From contig CAIRMO010000148.1 in assembly GCA_903879705.1 (NCBI GenBank), positions 1 to 53,292 on the forward strand: a stretch of 53,292 nucleotides of DNA, in the 5' to 3' direction. Position 1 is the stretch's first letter. Every line of letters begins with the position of its first letter. The translations under genes and the position numbers were made by a program. Source of the stretch: an uncultured Candidatus Competibacteraceae bacterium (GTDB taxonomy: Bacteria > Pseudomonadota > Gammaproteobacteria > Competibacterales > Competibacteraceae). The notes below the pieces were generated by a model. The model made no database searches and was not told the origin of the DNA. It saw nothing but the letters and a program-made list of their open reading frames with translations. Positions 26,252 through 34,977 of this stretch are shown here, piece by piece.

Positions 26252-29200
26252 CCATCGATTTTAAGCAGATAGGCAGAAAGAATGACTTCACGCGGTGCAG
26301 TGACCGCATTCTGGTCGGTTGGGGGCGTTGCACCGCGCAGATATTCACCAGGAATTTCCTGACGGAGAATCGCGATCATGGCGACCGGATCGACGGTTTG
26401 ATCAAACGCTTCCTTAACTTTACGCAAAGTATTCTTGCCAATCCGACCTTCGGCAATCAGCCGCTGAACTTCAACCGCGAGTTTTCGATCCTCTGGCTTG
26501 AGCAGCCGCGCATTGCGAAAATCTTTAGCCCGCAGGCGCTTTAACAGGATAGCAGCATGACCAGTAGCCGCCACTGGCGACAATAAACTTTCAACTCCCG
26601 GCGTAGTCACTGACTGGAATCCGCTCTTGTTTTTAATCAGGAGCGAATAAAACAGCTCAGGCGGAATCGGTTGGCAAAGTTCCTGATCCGTGGTTTCAAG
26701 AATTTCAGCGGTAGTAAAAAAATCCAGTTCATCAGCGATATTATTACCACCGTGAGCGCGAAAGAATTTATCCAGCCGGCCCTGCCGAAAATAACTAATG
26801 ACAGCAGGACGATCGAGCAATGGCACCGTATCAGGATCAGTCGCCGAGGCCGGTTCTGGCGCATGGCAACGGCTGGAACGGGCCTTACGCGGCAATGCCA
26901 GAATCTGCCGGAACAATATCGGCTGTTGCTCCTTAATATCGAGAATCAGCCGCAAATATTTCAGTTCACTCTTGGGTTCAGCGGGATCGCCTTCTGCCGC
27001 AGTCCTGGAATTGATCCGGTCAAATAAATTGTGTGAAGTAATTTCTTCATCCCCGGTCAGCAACCGTGCATCGTTACCCAATAGTGCGATAAAAGCGTGA
27101 ATTTTCGATTTGGCCGCTTCCATCAAGGCAATCTCGTCATTGCCTTCATCAGTCGGAAAAAAGTTGTAGGTATAAATAGTCCTGGATTCCGTACCTACTC
27201 GATTGACCCGCCCCACCCGTTGCATCATTCGACTCGGATTCCAGGGCAGATCATAGTTAATGACAATGGCTGAACGGTGCAGATTCACACCTTCGGCCAA
27301 TACATCAGTCGTGATCAGAATCCGGTAGTCGTTGCACTCTTCGCGGCTATTGGCATCGAAATTGGTAATCACTGCTTGGCGCTGTTCAGGACTGGACTGG
27401 GAACTGAAAAATAACGTCCTCGACTCCACTTCGGCTTTAATACACTCAGCAAGATAGCGGGCGGTATCTGCGAACTCGCTAAAAATAATCAGCTTTATCA
27501 TCAGCTTTTCACTGTTGAAAACCGGGCGAGTGGTTAGTTCCCGTTTAAATTCCAGCCACTTCGGATCGCGGTCAATGCCTCTCCATAACTGTTGAATTTC
27601 GTACAATACCATCAAGTCTGACGCAACATGTTCCCGAAAAACCGCGGTGAAATTTACCGCCATAAACTTTTCGGCTTTTTCCTGCTCAATCAGCGCCTCA
27701 ATGGCATTGTCATCGCCCTCCTCCAGAAATTCCAGCACCTTACGGCTATGCTTTTTACTGGTATAAACAAAACCCGCATCAAAAGCCTGTAGCACCAGTT
27801 CATGCGATTTAATAAAGCGGTTCAGCGTTTCCTGAAAAGCATAGAAGCTGCTTTCCAACCGCTTCACCAACAGAATTTTCATAAATGTCGCCAGATTGCG
27901 CTGACCTTGCACCGCACGGTCTTCCACCGATCCCGTGTAATAAAGCGGATTAAGCGGTTGGTAACGAGCGTAATGAAAATCGGCGCTGGTAATATACTCC
28001 AAGGTACGGGTAAAAATGGCACTTTCCAGGGGATTAAGCTGGTAAAGTAAGGGGACGGGATCGGTAACATGAGGAAACCCGATTTTTTGCTTTTTCAGAT
28101 CGTCACCATAATATTGTTCAATCTCACGACGAGTGCGACGCACCATAATATATTTGAGTACCCGATCCCGCAGTTCCTGGGCATTGCGCTCAACGGCTTC
28201 AACATATTTTTCAGCATCGTCCAGCCGATGCAACCCATTAAGGCGTTTGCGTAAACGATCAAAAAATGCTTCCAGATTAGGCAAGCCGGGAATGGTGCTT
28301 TTGCGGGGTGGTTGAAAGAGCTTTAATTGGCTATAAATATCATCCAGTGTATTATTATAGGGCGTGGCCGAAACCAGAATAACGCCCTTGTTTTGGCAAA
28401 TACGGGTCAGGTGTTCGTAACGCTGGGTGGAGTCCACCTTAAAACGGTGCGACTCATCAATGAATATATATTTGTAAAAATCTACGCCCTGGTTAAGCAG
28501 TTCTTCGAGTTTACCAATCGACACGCATTGGTGGCCGGGAATGCAAAAATCACGAAACACACGCGGCCACGAACCGGGGCTATTTTCATCCAGTAGACTC
28601 GGCGGAGCGATGACCAGACAGCGGCCATCCAGTTGCAGCGCCAATAATGCTGAAATAAAAGTTTTTCCTAAACCCACCACATCAGCAATAAATACCCCGC
28701 CATACGCTTTGAGCATTTGTTGGGCAGTAAAAACCGCATCCTCCTGGTATTGCAGCTTCTTGAAGCGGGGTGGCAAATTTTCAGTATTTAACCGGGAACG
28801 GTCGCCCAGATAATCACGGAAGTATTCGGCCAAAAATTTCAGGTAGAGTTTATAAGGTGTAAAAAAGGCAAATGGCGAGTCTTTTTCCACGACATTGATA
28901 ATAGTCTCGTGAACGTCTTTTACATCGACTGCCTTGACCCATAACTCATTAAATCGATGCAGCGCATAATCATGATCTTCTGGTTCATTGAGCAATACAT
29001 TAAATTCATGATTGCCCTCCAAACCACTGTACGACAAATTACTGGACCCGGTAATAATGTAACCATGATTCACATCGGGCAAAGCCTGCTCCGGCGTCAT
29101 AATATAAATCTTGGCGTGGATATTCTGTTCTGGATACAACTTCACCATGAGTTTTCCAGAACGAATCCACGCAATAAACGTGCGAATACCGATTTCAATC

Positions 29201-29532
29201 GCCGCTGAATCCTCCGCTTGAATCAATTCGCTACGCAGCATTCCACTGAAAACTTGCCTGATTTCTGCCGTGGACGGGGTACTTGTTTCCAGTTCGTGAT
29301 GGGCAATTTGCAGTAAACCGTGAATCACCTGCTCGTTTTTCAGGCCGATCAGAATGCGGATTTTTTTGACCGATGCCAATACCGGATAAAGGCGAAAAAA
29401 CCCGCTAATGAAAAAGTAACCGACCAGGCAATCGAAATTCTGCATCTGGGGCAAAATAGTTTCCAGCCGGCGGCTCAGAGTATTTTCACCCTGATTGGTC
29501 AGAAATTTTTTAGGTTGAATGGGCGTTAACAT
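26248..29532 (-). CDS. PLD-nuclease-like / SNF2-type helicase fusion, 1094 aa
   Basis: Residues ~1-195 are a phospholipase-D-like domain: HAK at 139-141, then GSSNLSYSGLEGNHEF (Asn165, Glu177). The superfamily-2 helicase follows with Walker A DVVGLGKT (Lys290), DESH box at 359-362, SATPYNN at ~388, and C-lobe motifs DVLAEGVNLHRSAIVINYDL and MMQRVGRVNRVG. The C-terminal ~250 residues (SELKYLRLILDIKEQQ onward) are unassigned. The stop overlaps the methylase start. PLD nucleases and SNF2 helicases are the effector parts of DISARM and related restriction systems, so this gene is the likely DNA-translocating, DNA-cutting half. No Shine-Dalgarno is evident before the ATG at 29532. Confidence 0.9.
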   Translation of the reverse strand: MLTPIQPKKFLTNQGENTLSRRLETILPQMQNFDCLVGYFFISGFFRLYPVLASVKKIRILIGLKNEQVIHGLLQIAHHELETSTPSTAEIRQVFSGMLRSELIQAEDSAAIEIGIRTFIAWIRSGKLMVKLYPEQNIHAKIYIMTPEQALPDVNHGYIITGSSNLSYSGLEGNHEFNVLLNEPEDHDYALHRFNELWVKAVDVKDVHETIINVVEKDSPFAFFTPYKLYLKFLAEYFRDYLGDRSRLNTENLPPRFKKLQYQEDAVFTAQQMLKAYGGVFIADVVGLGKTFISALLALQLDGRCLVIAPPSLLDENSPGSWPRVFRDFCIPGHQCVSIGKLEELLNQGVDFYKYIFIDESHRFKVDSTQRYEHLTRICQNKGVILVSATPYNNTLDDIYSQLKLFQPPRKSTIPGLPNLEAFFDRLRKRLNGLHRLDDAEKYVEAVERNAQELRDRVLKYIMVRRTRREIEQYYGDDLKKQKIGFPHVTDPVPLLYQLNPLESAIFTRTLEYITSADFHYARYQPLNPLYYTGSVEDRAVQGQRNLATFMKILLVKRLESSFYAFQETLNRFIKSHELVLQAFDAGFVYTSKKHSRKVLEFLEEGDDNAIEALIEQEKAEKFMAVNFTAVFREHVASDLMVLYEIQQLWRGIDRDPKWLEFKRELTTRPVFNSEKLMIKLIIFSEFADTARYLAECIKAEVESRTLFFSSQSSPEQRQAVITNFDANSREECNDYRILITTDVLAEGVNLHRSAIVINYDLPWNPSRMMQRVGRVNRVGTESRTIYTYNFFPTDEGNDEIALMEAAKSKIHAFIALLGNDARLLTGDEEITSHNLFDRINSRTAAEGDPAEPKSELKYLRLILDIKEQQPILFRQILALPRKARSSRCHAPEPASATDPDTVPLLDRPAVISYFRQGRLDKFFRAHGGNNIADELDFFTTAEILETTDQELCQPIPPELFYSLLIKNKSGFQSVTTPGVESLLSPVAATGHAAILLKRLRAKDFRNARLLKPEDRKLAVEVQRLIAEGRIGKNTLRKVKEAFDQTVDPVAMIAILRQEIPGEYLRGATPPTDQNAVTAPREVILSAYLLKIDG

Positions 29533-29849
29533 GGAGATTATCCGCTGGTGCTGAACATGAGTCGCAGTGGCTGCCGCTTTCTAAAAACTGCTCCTAAACC
29601 CGTTGTAGATGTATAGCCATCCGGTTGGAGTTGTGGAATTTCCCCTCGCTGAGGAGCGAACCACCCCGGCCCCTGACGGGCATACGCGCCAACTTAAGCG
29701 CTAACTCTCAGATATTGCTGAGTCCCTGAGCTTGGCATTCCATGATCAGTTGGCGGATTCGTTCCGGTACGGTTTGGCATCCAACACCAAAAAGGCGAGG
29801 CAATCGTGACTGATGAGGAAATAACCGCTTACGCCGGAAGGACGAGATT
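29533..29849. other. 317-base gene-free spacer with a repeat fragment
   Basis: This holds the presumed promoter region of the PLD-helicase/methylase pair, but no clear -35/-10 was recognised. TCCGGTTGGAGTTGTGGAA (29620-29638) matches the left end of the element at 46709 at 18 of 19 positions. CGAACCACCCCGGC (29657-29670) matches 46737-46750 exactly, so a truncated copy of that element lies here. Nothing else could be supported. Confidence 0.6.
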
Positions 29850-30755
29850 TCAGAAATTCCGGCGTAAATCCATTCCCGTGTACAGCCCAGCCACTTGATC
29901 GGCGTAGCCATTGAATGGCAGCGTATCGCGGCGAAACAGGTCGCCGATTCGCCGTTCCTTGTTCTGGCTCCAGCGCGGGTGATCTACCGCCGGATTGACG
30001 TTGGCGTAAAAGCCATACTCGTCGGGACCGCTAATAGCCCAGGTGGTGCGCGGTTGCGGTTCGGTAAAGCGGATTTTGACAATAGACTTGATGCTCTTGA
30101 AACCATATTTCCACGGGACAACCAGGCGTAGCGGCGCGCCGTTCTGGTTAGGCAATTCCTTGCCGTACAATCCGGTCGCCAACAGGGTCAGCGGGTGCAT
30201 CGCCTCATCCATCCGCAACCCCTCCACATACGGCCAATCCAGCAGGCGGGTCTTCTGGCCCGGCATCTGCGCCGGATCGAACAGGGTGGTGAACTCGACA
30301 TACTTGGCGCTGGCGGTCGGCTGAAACCGGGGCAAGATTTTTGCCAGCGGAATGCCCATCCACGGCACGACCATCGACCACGCCTCGACGCAACGCAGCC
30401 GGTAGATGCGTTCTTCCGCTTGTTGCGGGGCCAAAATATCGTCCAGCGCATACTGACCCGGTTTCTCGCAATGGCCTTCCACCGTCACCGTCCAGGGGCG
30501 GGTTTTCAAACTGCCGGCATACTCAGCCGGATCGGTTTTGCTGGAACCAAGCTCGTAGAAATTATTGTAGGAGGTGATATCTTTGCAGGAAGTTGGCTTG
30601 AGGTCATCGTCCGGGGCGGCAGATGCTGCTCGTCCCCCCGGCAGTAGCGCCGCTCCCAGCCCGGCGGCGGTTTTCAGAAACTCGCGGCGGCTGGCGTACA
30701 GATCAGGTGGGGTAATCTCGGATGGGTGGACATCAGCGGGTTTCTGAATCAGCAT
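29850..30755 (-). CDS. msrP: Protein-methionine-sulfoxide reductase catalytic subunit MsrP (YedY), 301 aa
   Basis: MsrP is a periplasmic molybdopterin enzyme that repairs oxidised methionines in envelope proteins. A twin-arginine signal is clear: [20 protein letters not shown] followed by an Ala-rich cleavage region. The molybdenum-ligand cysteine is Cys122 in [30 protein letters not shown] and [20 protein letters not shown] are strong MsrP signatures. The ATG at 30755 has GGAGCC upstream and gives the right length; the frame further upstream overlaps the opposite-strand receiver gene. The heme-bearing membrane partner MsrQ, usually adjacent, is not here. Confidence 0.94.
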   Translation of the reverse strand: MLIQKPADVHPSEITPPDLYASRREFLKTAAGLGAALLPGGRAASAAPDDDLKPTSCKDITSYNNFYELGSSKTDPAEYAGSLKTRPWTVTVEGHCEKPGQYALDDILAPQQAEERIYRLRCVEAWSMVVPWMGIPLAKILPRFQPTASAKYVEFTTLFDPAQMPGQKTRLLDWPYVEGLRMDEAMHPLTLLATGLYGKELPNQNGAPLRLVVPWKYGFKSIKSIVKIRFTEPQPRTTWAISGPDEYGFYANVNPAVDHPRWSQNKERRIGDLFRRDTLPFNGYADQVAGLYTGMDLRRNF

Positions 30756-30908
30756 GGTGCGGCTCCAGGCAGCAGGTAGCACGGCATTCTGACCGGCGAA
30801 GTCATGGCGAGTTGCCGGATTGTCACCGCCGGGTGAAACGGGTCGAGGATCGCGGTTTGGCGCATCAAAAGCATTGCTGTGAGACAGTAGCAGCAACCGG
30901 AGCAACAC

Positions 30909-31685
30909 ATGAGCGATAAGAAAACCTTTATGGTAGATATGATCGGGATCGCCGATCATGAACGAAATGTGCTGAAAAGCATCTTTAAACTCTCGTTGTA
31001 CCGCGCCTGCGCCTACACCGTCGTTTCGGCTAATGAACCTAGTCAGATTCTTATAGTTGACGCCGACGATCCCGAAGTCATGGCGAAATGGCGTACCCAG
31101 CATCGCGTTGGACAATCCACGTCCTTGGTAATACCCACCGTGATGGTCACTAAAGAAAAGCATCTTGATTCGCCCCATTACTATATTTACCGGCCCTTTA
31201 TCGCTACCCGGGTCCTCGGCGTTCTGGATAAGATTGCCGCTGAAATCTCTACATATTCCCAAGAGCGGGCTATTAGTGAAGAACCTTCGGCGATTGCCAC
31301 TAAAGAAGTGTTGCCTATGTCTACTGTCTTGGTGGTGGATGATAGCAGCACCATCCGAAAACAGCTTGAAATCGAACTAAAAATATTTGATGTTCAAGTT
31401 GATACTGCCGAATCCGCTGAACAGGTATTCGATCTGATAAACCGCAAGATTTACGATATGATTTTTCTCGATGTGGTGCTGCCAGGAATCGATGGTTATC
31501 AAATCTGCAAAATCATAAAAAAGGACAAGGATAAAAAGAAAATTCCGGTTGTCATGCTCACCAGTAAATCGTCACCGTTTGATCGGATCAAAGGTGCGCT
31601 GGCTGGATGCGACACTTATCTGACTAAGCCGGTTAAACAAGCCTCTTTCCAAAAAGTCGTCAAGAAATATCTGAAAATACCGTAA
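30909..31685 (+). CDS. Two-domain response regulator (PilG-like), 258 aa
   Basis: The C-terminal half (~137-258) is a complete CheY-type receiver: acidic pair Asp144/Asp145, phosphoacceptor Asp188 in [12 protein letters not shown], Thr218 and Lys240 in YLTKP. The N-terminal ~115 residues look like a degenerate receiver-like or partner-binding domain ([17 protein letters not shown]). Position at the head of a pilH-pilI-chemoreceptor-cheA cluster suggests the PilG role, controlling twitching or pilus extension. It is less GC-rich than the downstream kinase gene. Confidence 0.85.
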   Translation: MSDKKTFMVDMIGIADHERNVLKSIFKLSLYRACAYTVVSANEPSQILIVDADDPEVMAKWRTQHRVGQSTSLVIPTVMVTKEKHLDSPHYYIYRPFIATRVLGVLDKIAAEISTYSQERAISEEPSAIATKEVLPMSTVLVVDDSSTIRKQLEIELKIFDVQVDTAESAEQVFDLINRKIYDMIFLDVVLPGIDGYQICKIIKKDKDKKKIPVVMLTSKSSPFDRIKGALAGCDTYLTKPVKQASFQKVVKKYLKIP

Positions 31686-31776
31686 CGGATTCGAGGCTAA
31701 ATCAAGCAGCATTCGACATTCAACAGGTCTGGCCTTGCCTATTAATTTACAAAGCAATTTCTGAGAGGAACCGCTA

Positions 31777-32142
31777 ATGGTTATTCGCAAAGTATTACTG
31801 GTTGATGATTCTCCTACTGATCTGGCTAACATCAAGCATATCGTAACCGAGGCCGGTTGCATCGTGATTACTGCAACTAATGGCAAGGAAGCGGTGACGA
31901 AAGCCAAGGTGGAAAAACCTGATCTGATTTTTATGGATATCATCATGCCGGACATGGATGGTTACGCCGCCTGTCGCCTGTTGAACAGCGAAACGGAAAC
32001 TAAAGGCATTCCGGTCGTATTCGTCACCAGCAAAAACCAGAAAGCGGATCGACTCTGGGCGCAAATGCAGGGTGGCAAGGCCTTTGTCACCAAGCCCTAT
32101 GCCGCCGACACTATTATTGACCAGTTGAAAGCCCTGTTATGA
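31777..32142 (+). CDS. pilH: Single-domain response regulator PilH, 121 aa
   Basis: This CheY-like receiver has acidic residues Asp10/Asp11 (VLLVDDSPTD), phosphoacceptor Asp54 in IFMDIIMPDMDG, and the conserved Lys in FVTKPYAADT. WAQMQGGKAFVTKP is typical of PilH. In Pil/Chp systems PilH is the second receiver, thought to act as a phosphate sink or retraction signal. A Shine-Dalgarno GAGAGGA lies upstream. The stop overlaps the next gene's start in an ATGA. Confidence 0.92.
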   Translation: MVIRKVLLVDDSPTDLANIKHIVTEAGCIVITATNGKEAVTKAKVEKPDLIFMDIIMPDMDGYAACRLLNSETETKGIPVVFVTSKNQKADRLWAQMQGGKAFVTKPYAADTIIDQLKALL

Positions 32143-32696
32143 ATGACGCAATTAATGATCTATCGGCGAAAACTTTCCGGCGCTGGCTCAGTCCCGGCGC
32201 GGCGCTGAACCGGTTTAAACCGCCGCCCCTCCGGACCACCGGGATCGCGTCCGCCGAGCGGCAACGGGTGCGTTATGGTTTCCTGGTCGGCGGCATTGGC
32301 TTGCTGATCGGCCCGGACACCAGCAGCGAGGTGCTGGAATCTGCGCCGGTTTATCCCTTGCCGACCGCGCCGGTCTGGCTGCTGGGACTGGTCAATCTGC
32401 GCGGTAATCTCGCGCCGGTATTCGACATCAAGCCATTGCTGGAACTGGAGGACGACCATCATCCCGTGCAAAACCGCCTGTTGATTCTGGGCGGGGGTGA
32501 TAAAGCTGTGGGCATCATGATTGATGGCTTGCCGCAGCGGACGGCGACCGGACAGATTCTGTCCCGGTTGCCGCCACTGCCAGCCGCATTGCGCCCTTAT
32601 GTCGCTAAAGCCTATTTACAGAACGGCGCAGTCTGGCTGGAATTTGATCATCATGGATTCTTCAGATCACTTGGCGAACCCATAACCGAATCTTGA
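32139..32696 (+). CDS. pilI: CheW-like adaptor PilI, 185 aa
   Basis: This scaffold couples the chemoreceptor to the CheA-type kinase. The CheW fold is visible in RYGFLVGGIGLLIGPDTSSE, PVWLLGLVNLRGNLAPVFDI and LLILGGGDKAVGIMIDGLPQ. The start overlaps the pilH stop, indicating translational coupling. Length is typical of PilI (~178). Confidence 0.88.
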   Translation: MNDAINDLSAKTFRRWLSPGAALNRFKPPPLRTTGIASAERQRVRYGFLVGGIGLLIGPDTSSEVLESAPVYPLPTAPVWLLGLVNLRGNLAPVFDIKPLLELEDDHHPVQNRLLILGGGDKAVGIMIDGLPQRTATGQILSRLPPLPAALRPYVAKAYLQNGAVWLEFDHHGFFRSLGEPITES

Positions 32697-32749
32697 GGTT
32701 ATAGGGTTGCTCACTTGAACCGCTAACAGAAATTCGGAGGAAATCGTTC

Positions 32750-34921
32750 ATGTTCTCAATCCGCAGCAAACTGATTTTATTCTTCGCCGGTGCTGGATTG
32801 CTGGTGTTCGGCATCATATTTTTGTTCAGCCTCCAAAACAGCCATCTCTTCGAGAATCTTCGCGATAGCGAGGTCAAGGGCTTGTTTATGAGGAATATCG
32901 AAACGGTCAATCGACTGGTCGGTCGAGTTGAATTAAGCGCCCTGAATATCGCTGCTGGCGCGAGTGCATTGCACACCCTGAAACAAGCAGCCCCCAATTA
33001 CAATGTAGAACCCGCAGTCAAGCGACTGCTGACCACAATGATGGACAATATCCAGGAAGCGGTCGGCGCCGGTTTCTGGTTTGAGCCCAAGATGTTCGAT
33101 CCACAGCAGGTTTTATATGGCCCTTACGTTTTCCGCAAAGGTAATGCGCTGGAATTTACTTGGGAATACAACACGCCAACCTACAATTATCTCAAGAATG
33201 ACTGGTATCTTGAGGCGCTGCCAGAAAACTGGGATCGCAATCGTAAGCGGGATAAAAATCTGTATTGGACTACGCCTTACTATGATGAAGTCTCCAAGGT
33301 CACGATGGTGACCGCCGATGCCTTTATTTATGACGCGCAAGGCAAGATTCTGGGGTTAGCGACGACTGACTGGGCGCTGGACGGCATTCTGGATCAACTG
33401 AACAAGAACCGCATCACCCCGGGGATGGAATCATTCGTCATTGATGCCGCTTCCGGGCGGATTGTGCTGTATACCCCGGACGCCGGGATGAAGCTCAAAC
33501 AGTCCAGTGATATTCCGTGGCTGACTAAAATTCAGGGTGAAGCGGGCAAAGTCGGCCAGACCAGCGTGACTCTTAATAATGCGCTTTACCGGACTTATTA
33601 TTCAGCCACCAGCAATGGCTATCTCTATGGCGTTATGATTCCCGATGCCGAATTCATGCCGGAAATCCGCCAGATCATTTTTAACAGTCAAGTGGCGCTG
33701 ATCGTTGTGTTTCTAGTGATGTTACTGGCGATGATCGGTATTTACCGCTCGATCCGTCGGCCAGTGCTAAAAATTGCCGATACCGTGCGCAAGGTCGGCG
33801 GCGGCAACTACGCAGCTCGCACCGGGCTGGCGAAGAGCGGCGACGAATTGGCGCAACTGGGGCATGCCTTTGATGAGATGCTCGATGAGCGAATGACGAC
33901 GCTGGTCAAAGTCGAACAGGAAAATGAGAAAATCAACGATTCCATCATCGGCCTGTTGCAAGCCGTGTCGCAGTTGAGCCAGCGCGATCTGACGGTCCGG
34001 GTACCCGTCACCGAGGATATGACCGGGCCGGTGGCCGACGCGCTCAATCTGCTGACCGGCGAAACCGCCAAGGTCTTGCAGCATGTCACCCGGGTTTCCG
34101 TGGATGTCGCGACCGCTTCTGACAAGGTTAAAGCGCAATCGGACGCCGTGATTGCGGTGGCCGACGCCGAGCGGCAGGCGGTGGAACAAACCGCAACCGA
34201 TCTGGCGGCAGCAGTGGACGCCATGCAGCAGATTGCCAACCTGGCGCACGCTTGCAACGTAACCGCGGAAACCGCGATGAAAACCACCCAGGCGGCGTTG
34301 TCGACGGTGACCGGCACGGTTAGCGGCATCAATAGCACTCGCGACACCATTCGCGAGACCGAGAAACGGATCAAGCGGCTGGGTGAACGCTCTCAGGAAA
34401 TCAGCGGGGTAGTGAACCTGATCAACACCATCGCCGAGCGCACCCACATTCTGGCGCTGAACGCCAGTATGCACGCGGCTTCAGCCGGCGAGGCTGGACG
34501 CGGGTTCGCGGTGGTTGCCGACGAAGTGCAACGGCTGGCGGAAAACGCCCGCGAGGCCACTTCGCAAATTTCGACCCTGGTCAGCAATATCCAGATTGAA
34601 ACTGCCGACACGGCCAGCGCCATGAACACCGCCATCAGCCAGGTCGTCGATGGCAGCCGGTTGGCCGAGCAGGCCGGCAACCAGATGAGGTACACCCAGG
34701 AAACCACCGCTGATCTGGTAGCGGCGGTTCAGCAGATTGCCGCACGCTCGCAAGAGCAGTCGCAGGTCAGTACCGTACTGTTGGATCGCGCCCAGCAGAT
34801 TCAGGAAAGCACTCGCCAGACCCAGCGACAGATGCAGGAGCAGATCGTCCAGACCACTAACCTGGTCGAATACGCCCAGAACCTGCTGAGTGCGGTGCGC
34901 GTATTCCGCTTGCCGGGGTAA
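32750..34921 (+). CDS. Methyl-accepting chemotaxis protein with dCACHE sensor (PilJ position), 723 aa
   Basis: A membrane helix at ~8-28 is followed by a periplasmic region of about 290 residues. That region contains GAGFWFEPKMFDPQ, NDWYLEAL, YWTTPYYDEV and LGLATTDWALDGI, a double-CACHE ligand-binding domain. A second helix (~312-332) leads to a HAMP domain. The cytoplasmic signalling tip reads AERTHILALNASMHAAS and AGRGFAVVADEVQRLAENA, of the PilJ type. A strong Shine-Dalgarno CGGAGGAAA precedes the ATG. Gene order makes it the PilJ equivalent, but PilJ of Pseudomonas has a different helical sensor, so this receptor may respond to a small ligand. Confidence 0.9.
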   Translation: MFSIRSKLILFFAGAGLLVFGIIFLFSLQNSHLFENLRDSEVKGLFMRNIETVNRLVGRVELSALNIAAGASALHTLKQAAPNYNVEPAVKRLLTTMMDNIQEAVGAGFWFEPKMFDPQQVLYGPYVFRKGNALEFTWEYNTPTYNYLKNDWYLEALPENWDRNRKRDKNLYWTTPYYDEVSKVTMVTADAFIYDAQGKILGLATTDWALDGILDQLNKNRITPGMESFVIDAASGRIVLYTPDAGMKLKQSSDIPWLTKIQGEAGKVGQTSVTLNNALYRTYYSATSNGYLYGVMIPDAEFMPEIRQIIFNSQVALIVVFLVMLLAMIGIYRSIRRPVLKIADTVRKVGGGNYAARTGLAKSGDELAQLGHAFDEMLDERMTTLVKVEQENEKINDSIIGLLQAVSQLSQRDLTVRVPVTEDMTGPVADALNLLTGETAKVLQHVTRVSVDVATASDKVKAQSDAVIAVADAERQAVEQTATDLAAAVDAMQQIANLAHACNVTAETAMKTTQAALSTVTGTVSGINSTRDTIRETEKRIKRLGERSQEISGVVNLINTIAERTHILALNASMHAASAGEAGRGFAVVADEVQRLAENAREATSQISTLVSNIQIETADTASAMNTAISQVVDGSRLAEQAGNQMRYTQETTADLVAAVQQIAARSQEQSQVSTVLLDRAQQIQESTRQTQRQMQEQIVQTTNLVEYAQNLLSAVRVFRLPG

Positions 34922-34977
34922 GCGGGATCGCGCCTGCCACCGGTGTTTCTGCCACCTGCTGAGAGATTGCCATTGCC

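Noticed and set aside
22937-29532. A complete DISARM or BREX system
   Set aside because: No drmA, drmB, brxC, pglZ or brxL-like gene flanks the pair; only two genes are present.
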